From the NCBI GenBank assembly GCA_036501825.1, contig DASXZP010000026.1, positions 248,001 through 312,000 on the forward strand: DNA of 64,000 nt, in the 5' to 3' direction. Numbering within the stretch: the stretch's first letter is position 1; each line of letters starts with the position of its first letter. The notes beneath the pieces are model-generated. The model worked only from the letters and a program-made list of their open reading frames with translations. It searched no databases and had not been told where the DNA came from. The position numbers and the translations under genes are program-made. Below, piece by piece: positions 9,606 through 17,985 of this stretch. This stretch comes from JAFECT01 sp036501825 (GTDB taxonomy: Bacteria > Pseudomonadota > Alphaproteobacteria > Caulobacterales > Caulobacteraceae).

Positions 9606-9610
9606 GAGGA

Positions 9611-10915
9611 TTAACCCACGCGACGTTGCGGCGTCTGTTGGCGCACAGCGGACGCCAGAGCCTGGTCGAGGTCTTCGAGGATGTCGTCGATGTGCTCGAC
9701 GCCGACGCTCATGCGGATCATTTCAGGGCGCACGCCGGCTTTCAGTTGGTCGGCCGGCGGCATCTGGCGGTGGGTGGTGGAGGCCGGGTGGCAGGCGAGG
9801 CTCTTGGCGTCGCCGATGTTGACCACCCGCTTGACCAGCTTCAGGGCGTCATAGAACGCCTTGCCCGCTTCGATATCGCCATCGACGCCGAAGGTGAGCA
9901 GCGACGTGCCCTGGCCCTTCAGGTATTTCTGCGCCAGGGCGTGATAGGGGCTGTCTTCGAAGCCGGTGTAGTTCACCCAGGCGACGCGCGGATCGCGGCG
10001 CAGGAATTCGGCGACCTTGCGACCGTTCTCGACGTGGCGCTCGACGCGCAGGGCGACGGTTTCGATGCCCTGCAGCAACAGGAACGCGCTCATCGGCGCC
10101 AGCACCGAGCCGGTGGCGCGCAGATAGACGCTGCGGCAGCGCGCGACATAGGCGGTGGGGCCGAAGTGCTCGGCATAGACCAGGCCGTGGTAGGACGCGT
10201 CCGGGGTGGTGAATTGGGGAAAGCCCGCGGCGTGCGCGCTCCAGTCGAACGCGCCCGCGTCGACGATGGCGCCGCCAAGGGTGGTGCCGTGGCCGCCCAT
10301 GAACTTGGTCAGCGAGTGGACGACGACGTCCGCGCCGTACTCGATCGGACGCAGCAGGATCGGCGTCGCCACCGTGTTGTCGACGATCAGCGGCACGCCC
10401 GCGGCGTGGGCCACGTTCGCCATGGCTTCCAGGTCGACGATGTTGCCGGCCGGATTGCCGACGCTCTCGCAGAACACCGCGCGGGTGTCGGCATCGATCA
10501 GGCGCGCCACGGCGTCGGGCGAGTCGTTGTCGGCAAAGCGGGTGGTGATGCCGCCGCGGGGCAGGATGTGGGAGAACAGGGAGTGAGTGGTGCCGTAGAG
10601 CTGCGGCACGGTGACGATGTTGCCGCCGTGGTCGGCGACGTTGGCGATGGCGTAGTGCAAGGCGGCCTGGCCGGAGCTGACGCAGAGCGCGTCGGCGCCG
10701 CCTTCCAGGGCGGCGACACGTTGTTCGAGCACGCGCACGGTCGGGTTGGAGATGCGGCTGTAGCGGTAGCCGTCGGCCTCGAGGTTGAACAGGGCGGCGG
10801 CGTGGTCGGCGCTGTCGAAGGCGTAGGCGGCGGTCTGGGTGATCGGCACGGCGAGCGAGCCGGTGGCCGGATCGCTGTCGAACCCCGCGTGGATCGCGAT
10901 GGTCTCGCTCCGCAT
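9611..10915 (-). CDS. metY: O-acetylhomoserine sulfhydrylase
   Basis: The 434-aa product is a Cys/Met-metabolism PLP enzyme. Its landmarks are YRYSRISNPT, SSGQAA (phosphate cradle), DNTVATP (Asp to the pyridine N) and SLTKFMGGHG with the PLP lysine K204. The length (about 430 residues, against about 390 for cystathionine gamma-synthases) and the insertion after GGHGTTLGG fit O-acetylhomoserine aminocarboxypropyltransferase. It makes homocysteine (or methionine with methanethiol) from an acylated homoserine, matching the metA-like gene 5 bp downstream. It leads the minus-strand group 5024-10915. Confidence 0.9.
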   Translation of the reverse strand: MRSETIAIHAGFDSDPATGSLAVPITQTAAYAFDSADHAAALFNLEADGYRYSRISNPTVRVLEQRVAALEGGADALCVSSGQAALHYAIANVADHGGNIVTVPQLYGTTHSLFSHILPRGGITTRFADNDSPDAVARLIDADTRAVFCESVGNPAGNIVDLEAMANVAHAAGVPLIVDNTVATPILLRPIEYGADVVVHSLTKFMGGHGTTLGGAIVDAGAFDWSAHAAGFPQFTTPDASYHGLVYAEHFGPTAYVARCRSVYLRATGSVLAPMSAFLLLQGIETVALRVERHVENGRKVAEFLRRDPRVAWVNYTGFEDSPYHALAQKYLKGQGTSLLTFGVDGDIEAGKAFYDALKLVKRVVNIGDAKSLACHPASTTHRQMPPADQLKAGVRPEMIRMSVGVEHIDDILEDLDQALASAVRQQTPQRRVG

Positions 10916-10936
10916 CTTAACGCTCCCGTTCCCCTC

Positions 10937-10961
10937 TCAGGCGTGCCGTTTTGGCGCCTGA
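10937..10961 (-). promoter_or_regulatory. Leader hairpin upstream of metY
   Basis: A 7-bp perfect inverted repeat (TCAGGCG / CGCCTGA) with an 11-nt loop lies 22 bp upstream of the metY ATG and directly before the GGGGA/GGGAG ribosome-binding region. A methionine-gene leader is a common site of SAM-dependent control, but I do not recognise any SAM riboswitch consensus here. It may be an attenuator, a translation control hairpin, or chance. Confidence 0.3.
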
Positions 10962-11025
10962 AACCGCGTTTGAGCGTGTGGGTTGCAGGATACGCGCCGC
11001 GAGGGAGTGTTAACGCGGGTGGGTG

Positions 11026-11123
11026 GAATTAGGGGGACACGATACCTATTCCCCGAATTCCAGCGCATCGAAGGTGAGGGGGCATGGTTGATTAGGGGAA
11101 TAGGTATCATGTCCCCCTAATTC
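11026..11123 (+). repeat. REP-like palindrome family A, copy 1
   Basis: This is a 98-bp element with 29-nt arms at 11026-11054 and 11095-11123, inverted except for one mismatch. The core arms read GGGGGACACGATACC and GGTATCATGTCCCCC. The outer stem is GAATTAGG / CCTAATTC. It lies between the divergent metY and acyl-CoA synthetase genes. Three related copies are at 20860, 29394 and 44120, all in the same orientation. The structure resembles REP elements mobilised by TnpA-REP (RAYT) transposases, but no such gene is in the window. Confidence 0.85.
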
Positions 11124-11186
11124 GGGGCCTGTCCCTTGCATCGTCTCGCGCGCGCATCACGCGCGGTGTTTCATTGCGGGTCCTCG

Positions 11187-12956
11187 ATGCGTGCGGCGAC
11201 GTCCCAACGGCAAACGGAAACGACGGCGCCGGAGCCAGCGTCGAAGGCGTGGCTGCGGGCGTTGGAGCGGACGGCGAACCTGGACCGGACGCCGGAGCGG
11301 GTGCTGCCGTCGGTGATCGCCGAGATTGCGGCGGCGACGCCGGACGCGCCGGCGCTGCTGTCGGAGCGGGAGCGGTTTACCTATTCCGAGCTGGTCGAGC
11401 GGGCGAACCGGTATGCGCGGTGGGCGCTGAGCCATCTCGACAAGGGCGACGTGGTCGCCCTGATGATGCCGAACCGGCCCGAATATATGGCGATCTGGCT
11501 GGGGGTGGTCAGCACCGGCGCAGTGGTGGCGCTGCTGAACACCTCGCAGAGCGGGGCGTCGCTGCAGCATTCGATCGCGGTCGCCAAGGCGAGGCACCTG
11601 ATCGCGGACCCGGTGTTCGCGGATATCGTTAACGACGCGCTTGTCGGTGCAGTGTCGCCGCCGACGGTCTGGACTGATGTTGCGCTCGATGGGTTCTCGG
11701 GCGCGCCGTTGAGCGACGCCGAATGCCGCGGGGTCACGCTCAGTGATCCGGCGCTCTTGATCTACACCTCCGGCACCACCGGGCTGCCCAAGGCGGCGCG
11801 GGTGAGCCATCACCGGCTGATGAGCTGGAGCGGCTGGTTCGCCGGGATGATGGACGCGAAGCCGGACGACCGGCTCTACAACTGCCTGCCGATGTATCAC
11901 TCGACCGGCGGCGTGGTGGCGACGGGCGCGGCCCTGGTCGCGGGCGCGTCGGTGGTGGTGCGCGACGGGTTTTCGGCGCGGGCGTTCTGGGACGAGGTGG
12001 TGCGCTGGGACTGCACCCTGTTCCAGTACATCGGCGAGCTGTGCCGCTACCTGGTCGCGGCCCCGCGGTCTGAGGCTGAGACGCGCCACCGGTTGCGGCT
12101 GTGCGCCGGCAACGGATTGCGCAAGGACGTGTGGTTGGCGTTCGAGGCGCGGTTTCGGGTTGCGAAGATTCTGGAGTTCTACGCCTCGACTGAGGGGAAT
12201 TTCTCGCTGTTCAATGCGGAGGGGGTTCCCGGGTACGTGGGCCGCACGCCGTCGTTCCTGGCCCATCGGTTCGGCGCGACCTTGGTGCGCTTGGATTCTG
12301 CGACGGGAGAGCCCGTGCGCGACGCGGACGGGCGCTGTGTGAAATGCGGCGTGGATGAGCCGGGTGAGGCGATCGGGCGCGTGGGCGTCAGCGGGGCGAG
12401 CCGGTTCGAGGGTTATACCGATGACGCGGCGTCCGAGCGGAAGCTTCTGCACGACGTCTTCGAGCCGGGCGACGTATGGATGCGCACGGGCGACCTGATG
12501 AGCAAGGACGCGCGCGGGTTTTATGCGTTTGTGGACCGACTGGGCGACACGTTCCGCTGGAAGGGCGAGAACGTCAGCGCGAGCGAGGTTGCGGACGCGG
12601 TGAGCGCCTGCGCGGGCGTGGAAAGCGCGGCGGTCTACGGTGTGGCTGTGGCGGGCGCCGAAGGGCGTGCTGGGATGACGGCGGTGGTGGCGGGCGCCGG
12701 GTTCGAGGTCGCCGGTCTGCATGCGGCGCTGGCGAAGCGGTTGCCGGAGTATGCGCGGCCGCTGTTCGTGCGCGAGGTCCGCGCACTCGATCACACCGGC
12801 ACGTTCAAGCAGCAGAAGGGCGCGCTTCAGGCGGAGGGGTTCGATCCGTCGCGGGTGGACGATGTGCTGTGGTTCGATGACCGGCGCGTTGGGACCTATG
12901 TGCGGCTGGACGCGGCGCTCTATGCGGAAATCGTAAGCGGCGCGGCTAGGGTCTAG
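11187..12956 (+). CDS. FATP-type long-chain acyl-CoA synthetase
   Basis: The 589-aa adenylate-forming enzyme has the P-loop-like motif IYTSGTTGLPKAARVSH, the YASTEGN motif, WMRTGDLM, and the late catalytic-lysine region GTFKQQKG. Overall order and the GNGLRKDVW segment match the fatty-acid-transport-protein/very-long-chain acyl-CoA synthetase branch. It activates a fatty or related acid as CoA thioester. The ATG at 11187 was chosen; an in-frame TTG at 11136 would add 17 residues reaching close to the repeat. It is convergent with the HSL-type hydrolase and may supply acyl-CoA to the nearby carrier-protein genes, which is inference. Confidence 0.85.
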   Translation: MRAATSQRQTETTAPEPASKAWLRALERTANLDRTPERVLPSVIAEIAAATPDAPALLSERERFTYSELVERANRYARWALSHLDKGDVVALMMPNRPEYMAIWLGVVSTGAVVALLNTSQSGASLQHSIAVAKARHLIADPVFADIVNDALVGAVSPPTVWTDVALDGFSGAPLSDAECRGVTLSDPALLIYTSGTTGLPKAARVSHHRLMSWSGWFAGMMDAKPDDRLYNCLPMYHSTGGVVATGAALVAGASVVVRDGFSARAFWDEVVRWDCTLFQYIGELCRYLVAAPRSEAETRHRLRLCAGNGLRKDVWLAFEARFRVAKILEFYASTEGNFSLFNAEGVPGYVGRTPSFLAHRFGATLVRLDSATGEPVRDADGRCVKCGVDEPGEAIGRVGVSGASRFEGYTDDAASERKLLHDVFEPGDVWMRTGDLMSKDARGFYAFVDRLGDTFRWKGENVSASEVADAVSACAGVESAAVYGVAVAGAEGRAGMTAVVAGAGFEVAGLHAALAKRLPEYARPLFVREVRALDHTGTFKQQKGALQAEGFDPSRVDDVLWFDDRRVGTYVRLDAALYAEIVSGAARV

Positions 12957-12960
12957 GCCG

Positions 12961-13917
12961 TTAGGCCGTGCGACGCACCGGTAGCGCCGCGAGAGCATCG
13001 CTCACTTCGGCGCCGGTCCGTTCCGCCGCCTTCACCGCGTACGGGATCGTCTTCGGCATGGCGTAGAAGTAGTGGATCATGCCGTCGTGGCGCGTGGCGC
13101 GCACGGTGACGCCCGCGTCGCGGAGGCGGGCGGCGTAGGCTTCGCCTTCGTCGCGGAAGGGGTCGTACTCCGCCGTGTGGATGATGGCGGGCGGCAGGCC
13201 GTGCAGGTCGGCCGCCAACAGCGGGGACAGGCGCGGGTCGCGAACGTCCGCGCCTTCGCCCAGGTAGTAGGCGATGTCCTTTTCCATGGAGGCGCGGTCG
13301 AGGAAGTAGCCATCGGCATACTCCAGGCGTGACGGCGCCTCACGCGCCAGATCCAGGATCGGGCAGATCAGGAGTTGGCAGGCGAACCACGGACCGCCCG
13401 AGCTGGCGATCTGGCAGACGGCGGCGGCGAGGCCGGCGCCGGCGCTGTCGCCGGCTACGCCGATGCGGGTGGGGTCGATGCCGAAGGCGCGGGCGTTAAC
13501 CGCGATGTGCACGGCTGCGGCCCAGGCGTCGTCGATGGCGGCGGGAAAGGGGTGTTCCGGCGCGCGGCGGTAGTCGATGGCGATGACCTTGGCGCCCGAC
13601 GCAGCAGCCAGGCGGCGGCAGACGCCGTCGTGGGTGTCGAGGTCGCCGGCGACCCAGCCGCCGCCGTGAAAGTAAACGAGACCGGGCATCAGGCTGGGCT
13701 CGGCGCCGAGCGGCGTGTAGGCGCGTGCCTTCAACAGGCCTGCGCCGCCGGGGACGGTAATGTCGTCGACCGATGCAACCGCACAACGATCGTCGTCGGC
13801 GATCTTCGCCAGGTCCTCGAGTGCGCGCCGGCGATCCTGCGGCCCGCTATAGGCCTGCCCCTGTCCGGCGGCGCCGAACATGGCGAGGAAGCGCGCGGCG
13901 TGGCGGTCGAGCGGCAT
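12961..13917 (-). CDS. HSL-family alpha/beta hydrolase (esterase)
   Basis: The 318-aa product carries the hormone-sensitive-lipase family signature HGGGW (oxyanion hole), GDSAGAGLA (nucleophile Ser), EYDPFRDEGE (Asp) and HDGMIHYF (His). These enzymes hydrolyse short acyl esters. It is followed, 13 bp later on the same strand in coordinate order, by the small carrier-protein gene. Transcription runs carrier protein then hydrolase, so the two probably form one operon. A role in releasing a carrier-bound product is possible but unproven. Confidence 0.87.
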   Translation of the reverse strand: MPLDRHAARFLAMFGAAGQGQAYSGPQDRRRALEDLAKIADDDRCAVASVDDITVPGGAGLLKARAYTPLGAEPSLMPGLVYFHGGGWVAGDLDTHDGVCRRLAAASGAKVIAIDYRRAPEHPFPAAIDDAWAAAVHIAVNARAFGIDPTRIGVAGDSAGAGLAAAVCQIASSGGPWFACQLLICPILDLAREAPSRLEYADGYFLDRASMEKDIAYYLGEGADVRDPRLSPLLAADLHGLPPAIIHTAEYDPFRDEGEAYAARLRDAGVTVRATRHDGMIHYFYAMPKTIPYAVKAAERTGAEVSDALAALPVRRTA

Positions 13918-13930
13918 TAACCTTGCGGGC

Positions 13931-14197
13931 TCAGCGCGCCGGTCCGAGGGAGCCGACGAGGCGCTCGATGGCGGGGATGGAGCGGAAGTTGTCCGGCGTC
14001 ATGTCCGACTGCGGGATCTCGATGTCGAACTCGGCCTCGACGCTCAGCATCAGATTGACCATGTCGAGGGAGGTGAGGCCGCTCTCGATCAGGTCATGAC
14101 CGGGCGCGCCCGCGCTGGGACCGCGGCGGCGCTCCAGCATCGCCACGACAATTCCCGCGATCCGCGATTTGTTCGAGACCATCGATCCGTCGGCCAT
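13931..14197 (-). CDS. Stand-alone acyl carrier protein
   Basis: The 88-aa acidic protein has the carrier-protein fold. The phosphopantetheine attachment region reads GLTSLDMVNLML with Ser43, followed by the EAEFDIEIP helix typical of ACPs. The usual Asp before the Ser is Thr, an uncommon variant. The ATG at 14197 follows GGGGGCTGAG. It is divergent (229 bp) from the acyl-CoA-dehydrogenase-like and aminoacyl:carrier-protein ligase genes, which makes it the likely carrier for that ligase. Confidence 0.82.
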   Translation of the reverse strand: MADGSMVSNKSRIAGIVVAMLERRRGPSAGAPGHDLIESGLTSLDMVNLMLSVEAEFDIEIPQSDMTPDNFRSIPAIERLVGSLGPAR

Positions 14198-14426
14198 CTC
14201 AGCCCCCAAAGGCTCCAACCCGCGCCCATCCTGGGACAATTCCCTGGGCGTATCGGCGTTTCGGCGAAGGAATTGCAAACCGCGGGCCGAGGCGCGTGGA
14301 ACAGGCGGCCTCGCCCCAAGCGCGAAAATGGGACGGTTAATGCGGCACGTCGTTTGCTGGACGTTCAACAACGCCGGGGGGTGGACGCCCTGCCGGTCTC
14401 GGATTGACGCACGAAGGCCTGTGACC

Positions 14427-15644
14427 ATGCCGAAGTCGAACCTGAAAGCCGTGGAAACCGCGCCTGACGTCGCGCCGGATTCCGACCGCGGCGACATCCT
14501 GGCCCGCGCGCAGCGGATGGCGGCGGTGGCGGCGCTGAACGCCGACGCGGTCGACGCCGACGCACGCTTCCCCCACGAAGCCATCGCGGCGGCGAAGGAA
14601 GAGGGGTTGTTCGGCCTGCTCGTGCCGCGGCATCTGGGCGGCGAGGGCGCCAGCCTCGGCGAGGTCGCCGACGTTTGTTATACTTTGGGCGCCGCGTGCG
14701 CGAACACCGGCATGATCTACGCCATGCACCAGGTGAAGGCCGCCTGCCTGGTCGACCATTGCGCCGACAGTCCCTGGCATCAGGACCTGCTGACCCGGCT
14801 CGCCAAGGAGCAACTGCTGTTCGCATCCTCCACCACCGAGGGCAAGAAGGGCGGCGACGTGCGCTCGAGCGAGGCGCCGGTGGTGCGCGACGGCGACCGC
14901 ATCAGCCTGACCCGCGACGCCAGCGTGATCTCCTACGGTGAATACGCCGACGCAGTGATCACCACCGCGCGCCGCAACCCCGGCGCCGACGGCGCCGATC
15001 AGGTGCTGGTGGCACTGCTGAAGGATCAGTTCAGCCTGGCCCGCACTATGGGCTGGGAAACGCTGGGCATGCGCGGCACTTGCAGCGCGGGCTTTACCCT
15101 GAAGGCCGAGGCCAAGGCCGAACAGGTGCTGCCGACCGCCTATGAAACCATTCATGCGCGCAGCATGGTCCCGGCCGCGCACTTGCTGTGGTCGTCCACC
15201 TGGACCGGCGTCGCCTCGGGCGCGGTCGAGCGGGCGCGCCGCTTCATGCGTCGCGCGATGCGCGGCGCGGGCCAGTTGCCGCCGGGCGCCGCGCACTTCA
15301 CCCGAGCGACCACCGATCTGAACACCCTGCGCGGTCTGGTGGCCGCGTCGCTGACCCGCCATGAAAACGCGGTCGCGGCCGGCGGGGACGCGCTGTCGTC
15401 CATCGACTTCCACACCTCGATCAGCCTGCTGAAGGTCGAAGCGTCGGAACTGGCGGTGCAGGTCGTGATGAGCGCCCTGCGCGCCACCGGCCTGTCGGGC
15501 TATCGCAACGACACCGACGTCTCGATCGGGCGCGCGCTGCGCGACATCCTGTCGAGCCCTCTTATGATCAATAATGAACGCATCCTCAGCAACCTGGCGA
15601 GCTCGGTCCTGGTGGCCGGGGCGCCGCGGTCGCTGCGGGGCTGA
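14427..15644 (+). CDS. Acyl-CoA-dehydrogenase-like flavoprotein
   Basis: The 405-aa product follows the acyl-CoA dehydrogenase layout. It has an N-terminal helical domain (HEAIAAAKEEGLFGLLVPRHLGG), a middle beta domain (SLTRDASVISYGEYADAVI, then WETLGMRGTCSAGFTL) and a C-terminal helical bundle. I cannot identify the canonical catalytic Glu with certainty. The fold is also used by two-component flavin monooxygenases. Its position 34 bp before the aminoacyl:carrier-protein ligase suggests that the substrate is an aminoacyl thioester on a carrier protein rather than a fatty acyl-CoA; this is inference. The start at 14427 is preferred over the long upstream frame, which overlaps the carrier protein. 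Confidence 0.8.
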   Translation: MPKSNLKAVETAPDVAPDSDRGDILARAQRMAAVAALNADAVDADARFPHEAIAAAKEEGLFGLLVPRHLGGEGASLGEVADVCYTLGAACANTGMIYAMHQVKAACLVDHCADSPWHQDLLTRLAKEQLLFASSTTEGKKGGDVRSSEAPVVRDGDRISLTRDASVISYGEYADAVITTARRNPGADGADQVLVALLKDQFSLARTMGWETLGMRGTCSAGFTLKAEAKAEQVLPTAYETIHARSMVPAAHLLWSSTWTGVASGAVERARRFMRRAMRGAGQLPPGAAHFTRATTDLNTLRGLVAASLTRHENAVAAGGDALSSIDFHTSISLLKVEASELAVQVVMSALRATGLSGYRNDTDVSIGRALRDILSSPLMINNERILSNLASSVLVAGAPRSLRG

Positions 15645-15678
15645 ACCAAACACTGTCTCTCACGCAAGGCCGCATCCC

Positions 15679-16608
15679 ATGAGCGCCAACGCCCAGCGCC
15701 GCGAACCGCAGAAGCTCCGGACCCAACCGGAGGCGCTGCATCAGACCCTGTTTCACGCCATGGGCGCCGACGGTGTCTATGCGCGCACCGCGCTCTACGA
15801 GAGCATGGTCGAATCCCTCACCGCACTAATCTCGCGCTATCGCGATCCGCGCGCGGAGGTGATGCGCTTTCCGCCGGTGATGAGCCGCGCGATCCTGGAG
15901 CGGTCCGGTTATCTGAAGAGCTTCCCGAACCTGTTGGGCTGTGTGAGCTGCCTGCACGGATCGGAGCGTGAGATCCGCGACGTGGTGTCGGGGTTTGAGG
16001 CGGGCGGCGAGTGGACGACGTCGCTGGGCGCCGCCGATCTCGTGCTGACGCCGGCGGCTTGCTATTCGTTGTATCCGATCGTCGCTGGGCGGGGGCCCGT
16101 GGCGGCGGGCGGTCTGGTGTTCGACGTGGCCTGCGACTGTTTCCGTCGTGAGCCGTCCAGGGACATCGACCGCCTGCAGTCGTTCCGCATGCGCGAGTAT
16201 GTCTGCGTCGGCTCGCCGGAAGAGATTCAGAGCTTCCGCGGCGACTGGATTGAGCGCGCCAAGGGCATCGCCGACATGCTAGAGCTGCCGTACGCGGTGG
16301 ACGTGGCGTCGGATCCGTTCTTCGGCCGCGGCGGCCAGATCATGGCGATCAGCCAGATGCAGCAGTCGTTGAAGTTCGAGCTGTTGATCCCGACCCACTC
16401 GGACGAAAAGCCGACGGCGTGCATGAGCTTCAACTACCACCGCGACCACTTCGGGGTGACCTGGGGCCTGCGCGACAAGTTCGGCGAGACCAGCCACACC
16501 GGCTGCGTGGCCTTCGGCATGGACCGTCTGGCCGTGGCTCTGTTTGCAACGCACGGGTTGGACGTGGACGCCTGGCCGGCGGGGGTAAGGGCGGCGTTGA
16601 AGCTGTAG
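15679..16608 (+). CDS. Amino acid:[carrier protein] ligase (SerRS-like)
   Basis: This 309-aa protein is a class II aminoacyl-tRNA-synthetase-like catalytic core without a tRNA-binding domain. Motif 2 is CFRREPS with REY downstream; motif 3 is HTGCVAFGMDRLAVAL. Candidate zinc ligands C128, E173 and C276 match, with a constant offset of three, the ligands I recall for Bradyrhizobium Bll0957. That enzyme family activates small amino acids (Gly, Ala) and loads them onto the phosphopantetheine of a dedicated carrier protein instead of tRNA. The adjacent flavoprotein and divergent carrier protein complete the expected neighbourhood. The end product of such clusters is not known to me. Confidence 0.9.
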   Translation: MSANAQRREPQKLRTQPEALHQTLFHAMGADGVYARTALYESMVESLTALISRYRDPRAEVMRFPPVMSRAILERSGYLKSFPNLLGCVSCLHGSEREIRDVVSGFEAGGEWTTSLGAADLVLTPAACYSLYPIVAGRGPVAAGGLVFDVACDCFRREPSRDIDRLQSFRMREYVCVGSPEEIQSFRGDWIERAKGIADMLELPYAVDVASDPFFGRGGQIMAISQMQQSLKFELLIPTHSDEKPTACMSFNYHRDHFGVTWGLRDKFGETSHTGCVAFGMDRLAVALFATHGLDVDAWPAGVRAALKL

Positions 16609-16911
16609 TCGACGCGAGGGGCCTGCGCCGTTCCCGCGCCTGGTGGCACAGTCGTGCGCCCTATGCGCCGATTGAGGTATTCCGTTTCCATAGCGGGCGA
16701 CGCGCCGGGAGCCGACGGATTCCCTGTGCAAACGAATCGCCTTGGGGCATGGTTAGCGTCTGCCAGATTGGCGGGGGCGGGCGCGATATTACTCAAACTT
16801 GGGGTGCGCCGGCCGACGGGGTGAGACGTCGGGGTTTCTGGATATGCGGGGGGAAGCGTTGGTCGCGGCCGTTGAGCCGCCATGCGCCGGTTTGTCGGCG
16901 GAGGCTCAGCC

Positions 16912-17985
16912 GTGCGCGGTTTGAAGGCGGCGCTGCCGGTGATCGGGGTGGTCGCGGTGGTGCTGATCGCCGCCGCCGTGCTGTTCCCGTTTGCGCAGGC
17001 TGAGCTCGCCAAGCTCGATCCCGGGCCCTATCCCAATGCGATCAAGGCCGAGGGCGTGGTCGACAACGACGCGGCGGGCGGCAGCAACGTCTACATCTTT
17101 CCTGAAATCGCCGGTTCGGTCGCCGACGTCTATGTGCACGAGGGCGACCGCGTGCGCGCAGGTCAGCCGCTGTTCGCGCTCGACGACAGCGTGCAGCGCG
17201 CGACCGTGGAGAACTTGCGCCAGCAGGCGCTGGCGGCCGATGCGACCTTGCGCCGGATGCGGGCGCCGCCGCGCAGGGAACAGGTCGCCGTTGCCGTGGC
17301 CCAGGTCGACCAGGCCAAGGCGGCGCTGAAGGCGGCGGCCGACCAGCACAAGCGATTGAAGCGCTCCGCCGACCTCGATGCGCGTTCGGTCAGCAAGGAG
17401 ACGCTGGAGGGCGCGGCCGATGCGGTAACCGCTGCGCGCGCGGGCGTGGCGGTGGCGCAGCGTCAGCTCGACCTGCTGAACGCAGGCGCCTCGCACTTCG
17501 ACATCGAGAACCAGGCGGCGCAGACCGCCTCGCTCTATCGCACCTATGACAGCGGCAAGGCGTTGCTGAACAAGTATACGGTGCGCGCGCCGTTCGACGC
17601 GGTGGTCACCACGATCAACGTGCCCAAGGGCGCCTATATGGCGCCGGTCGGGGTGTTCGACCCTGCGACGCAATACACCTTGCCGGCCGTGGTGCTGACG
17701 CGGGATGCCGGTGCGCTGAAAGTGCGCGCCTACGTCGACCAGGCGGCGATCGGCCAGATGGGGCGAGCGCCGCGCGCGGTGATGCTGACGCGCGGGTCGA
17801 AGGACGCGATCCCGCTCGAGTTCGTCAGCGTGGAGCCGCTGCTGACGCCGCGGGTGCAGCTCTCGCCGGCGGACAAGGACAAGGGCGATCCCAGGGTGCA
17901 GCCGGTGATCTTCCGGCTGAAGCCGGGGACGAAGGCGCGGCTCTATCCGGGACAGTTGGTCGATGTCTACATCCTGGACCGCTAG
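16912..17985 (+). CDS. HlyD-family periplasmic adaptor (membrane fusion protein)
   Basis: The 357-aa product has one N-terminal membrane helix (VIGVVAVVLIAAAVLF), a split biotinyl-lipoyl domain (SVADVYVHEGDRVRAGQPLF and later KYTVRAPFDAVVTTINV), an alpha-helical coiled hairpin, and a beta-barrel end. It should link an inner-membrane transporter to the outer-membrane factor encoded next to it. The GTG at 16912 has GGAGG seven bases upstream and is preferred to the ATG at 16882. The stop overlaps the next gene by 23 nt. No inner-membrane pump gene is adjacent. Confidence 0.85.
   Translation: MRGLKAALPVIGVVAVVLIAAAVLFPFAQAELAKLDPGPYPNAIKAEGVVDNDAAGGSNVYIFPEIAGSVADVYVHEGDRVRAGQPLFALDDSVQRATVENLRQQALAADATLRRMRAPPRREQVAVAVAQVDQAKAALKAAADQHKRLKRSADLDARSVSKETLEGAADAVTAARAGVAVAQRQLDLLNAGASHFDIENQAAQTASLYRTYDSGKALLNKYTVRAPFDAVVTTINVPKGAYMAPVGVFDPATQYTLPAVVLTRDAGALKVRAYVDQAAIGQMGRAPRAVMLTRGSKDAIPLEFVSVEPLLTPRVQLSPADKDKGDPRVQPVIFRLKPGTKARLYPGQLVDVYILDR

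Noticed and set aside
10916..11025. SAM riboswitch upstream of metY
   Set aside because: The leader has a small hairpin, but I could not match the conserved bases of SAM-II, SAM/SAH or SAM-I type riboswitches, so only a generic hairpin is reported.
11157..12998. 613-aa minus-strand frame opposite the acyl-CoA synthetase
   Set aside because: It is an antisense shadow, rich in Arg/His/Pro; the plus strand carries all adenylate-forming enzyme motifs.
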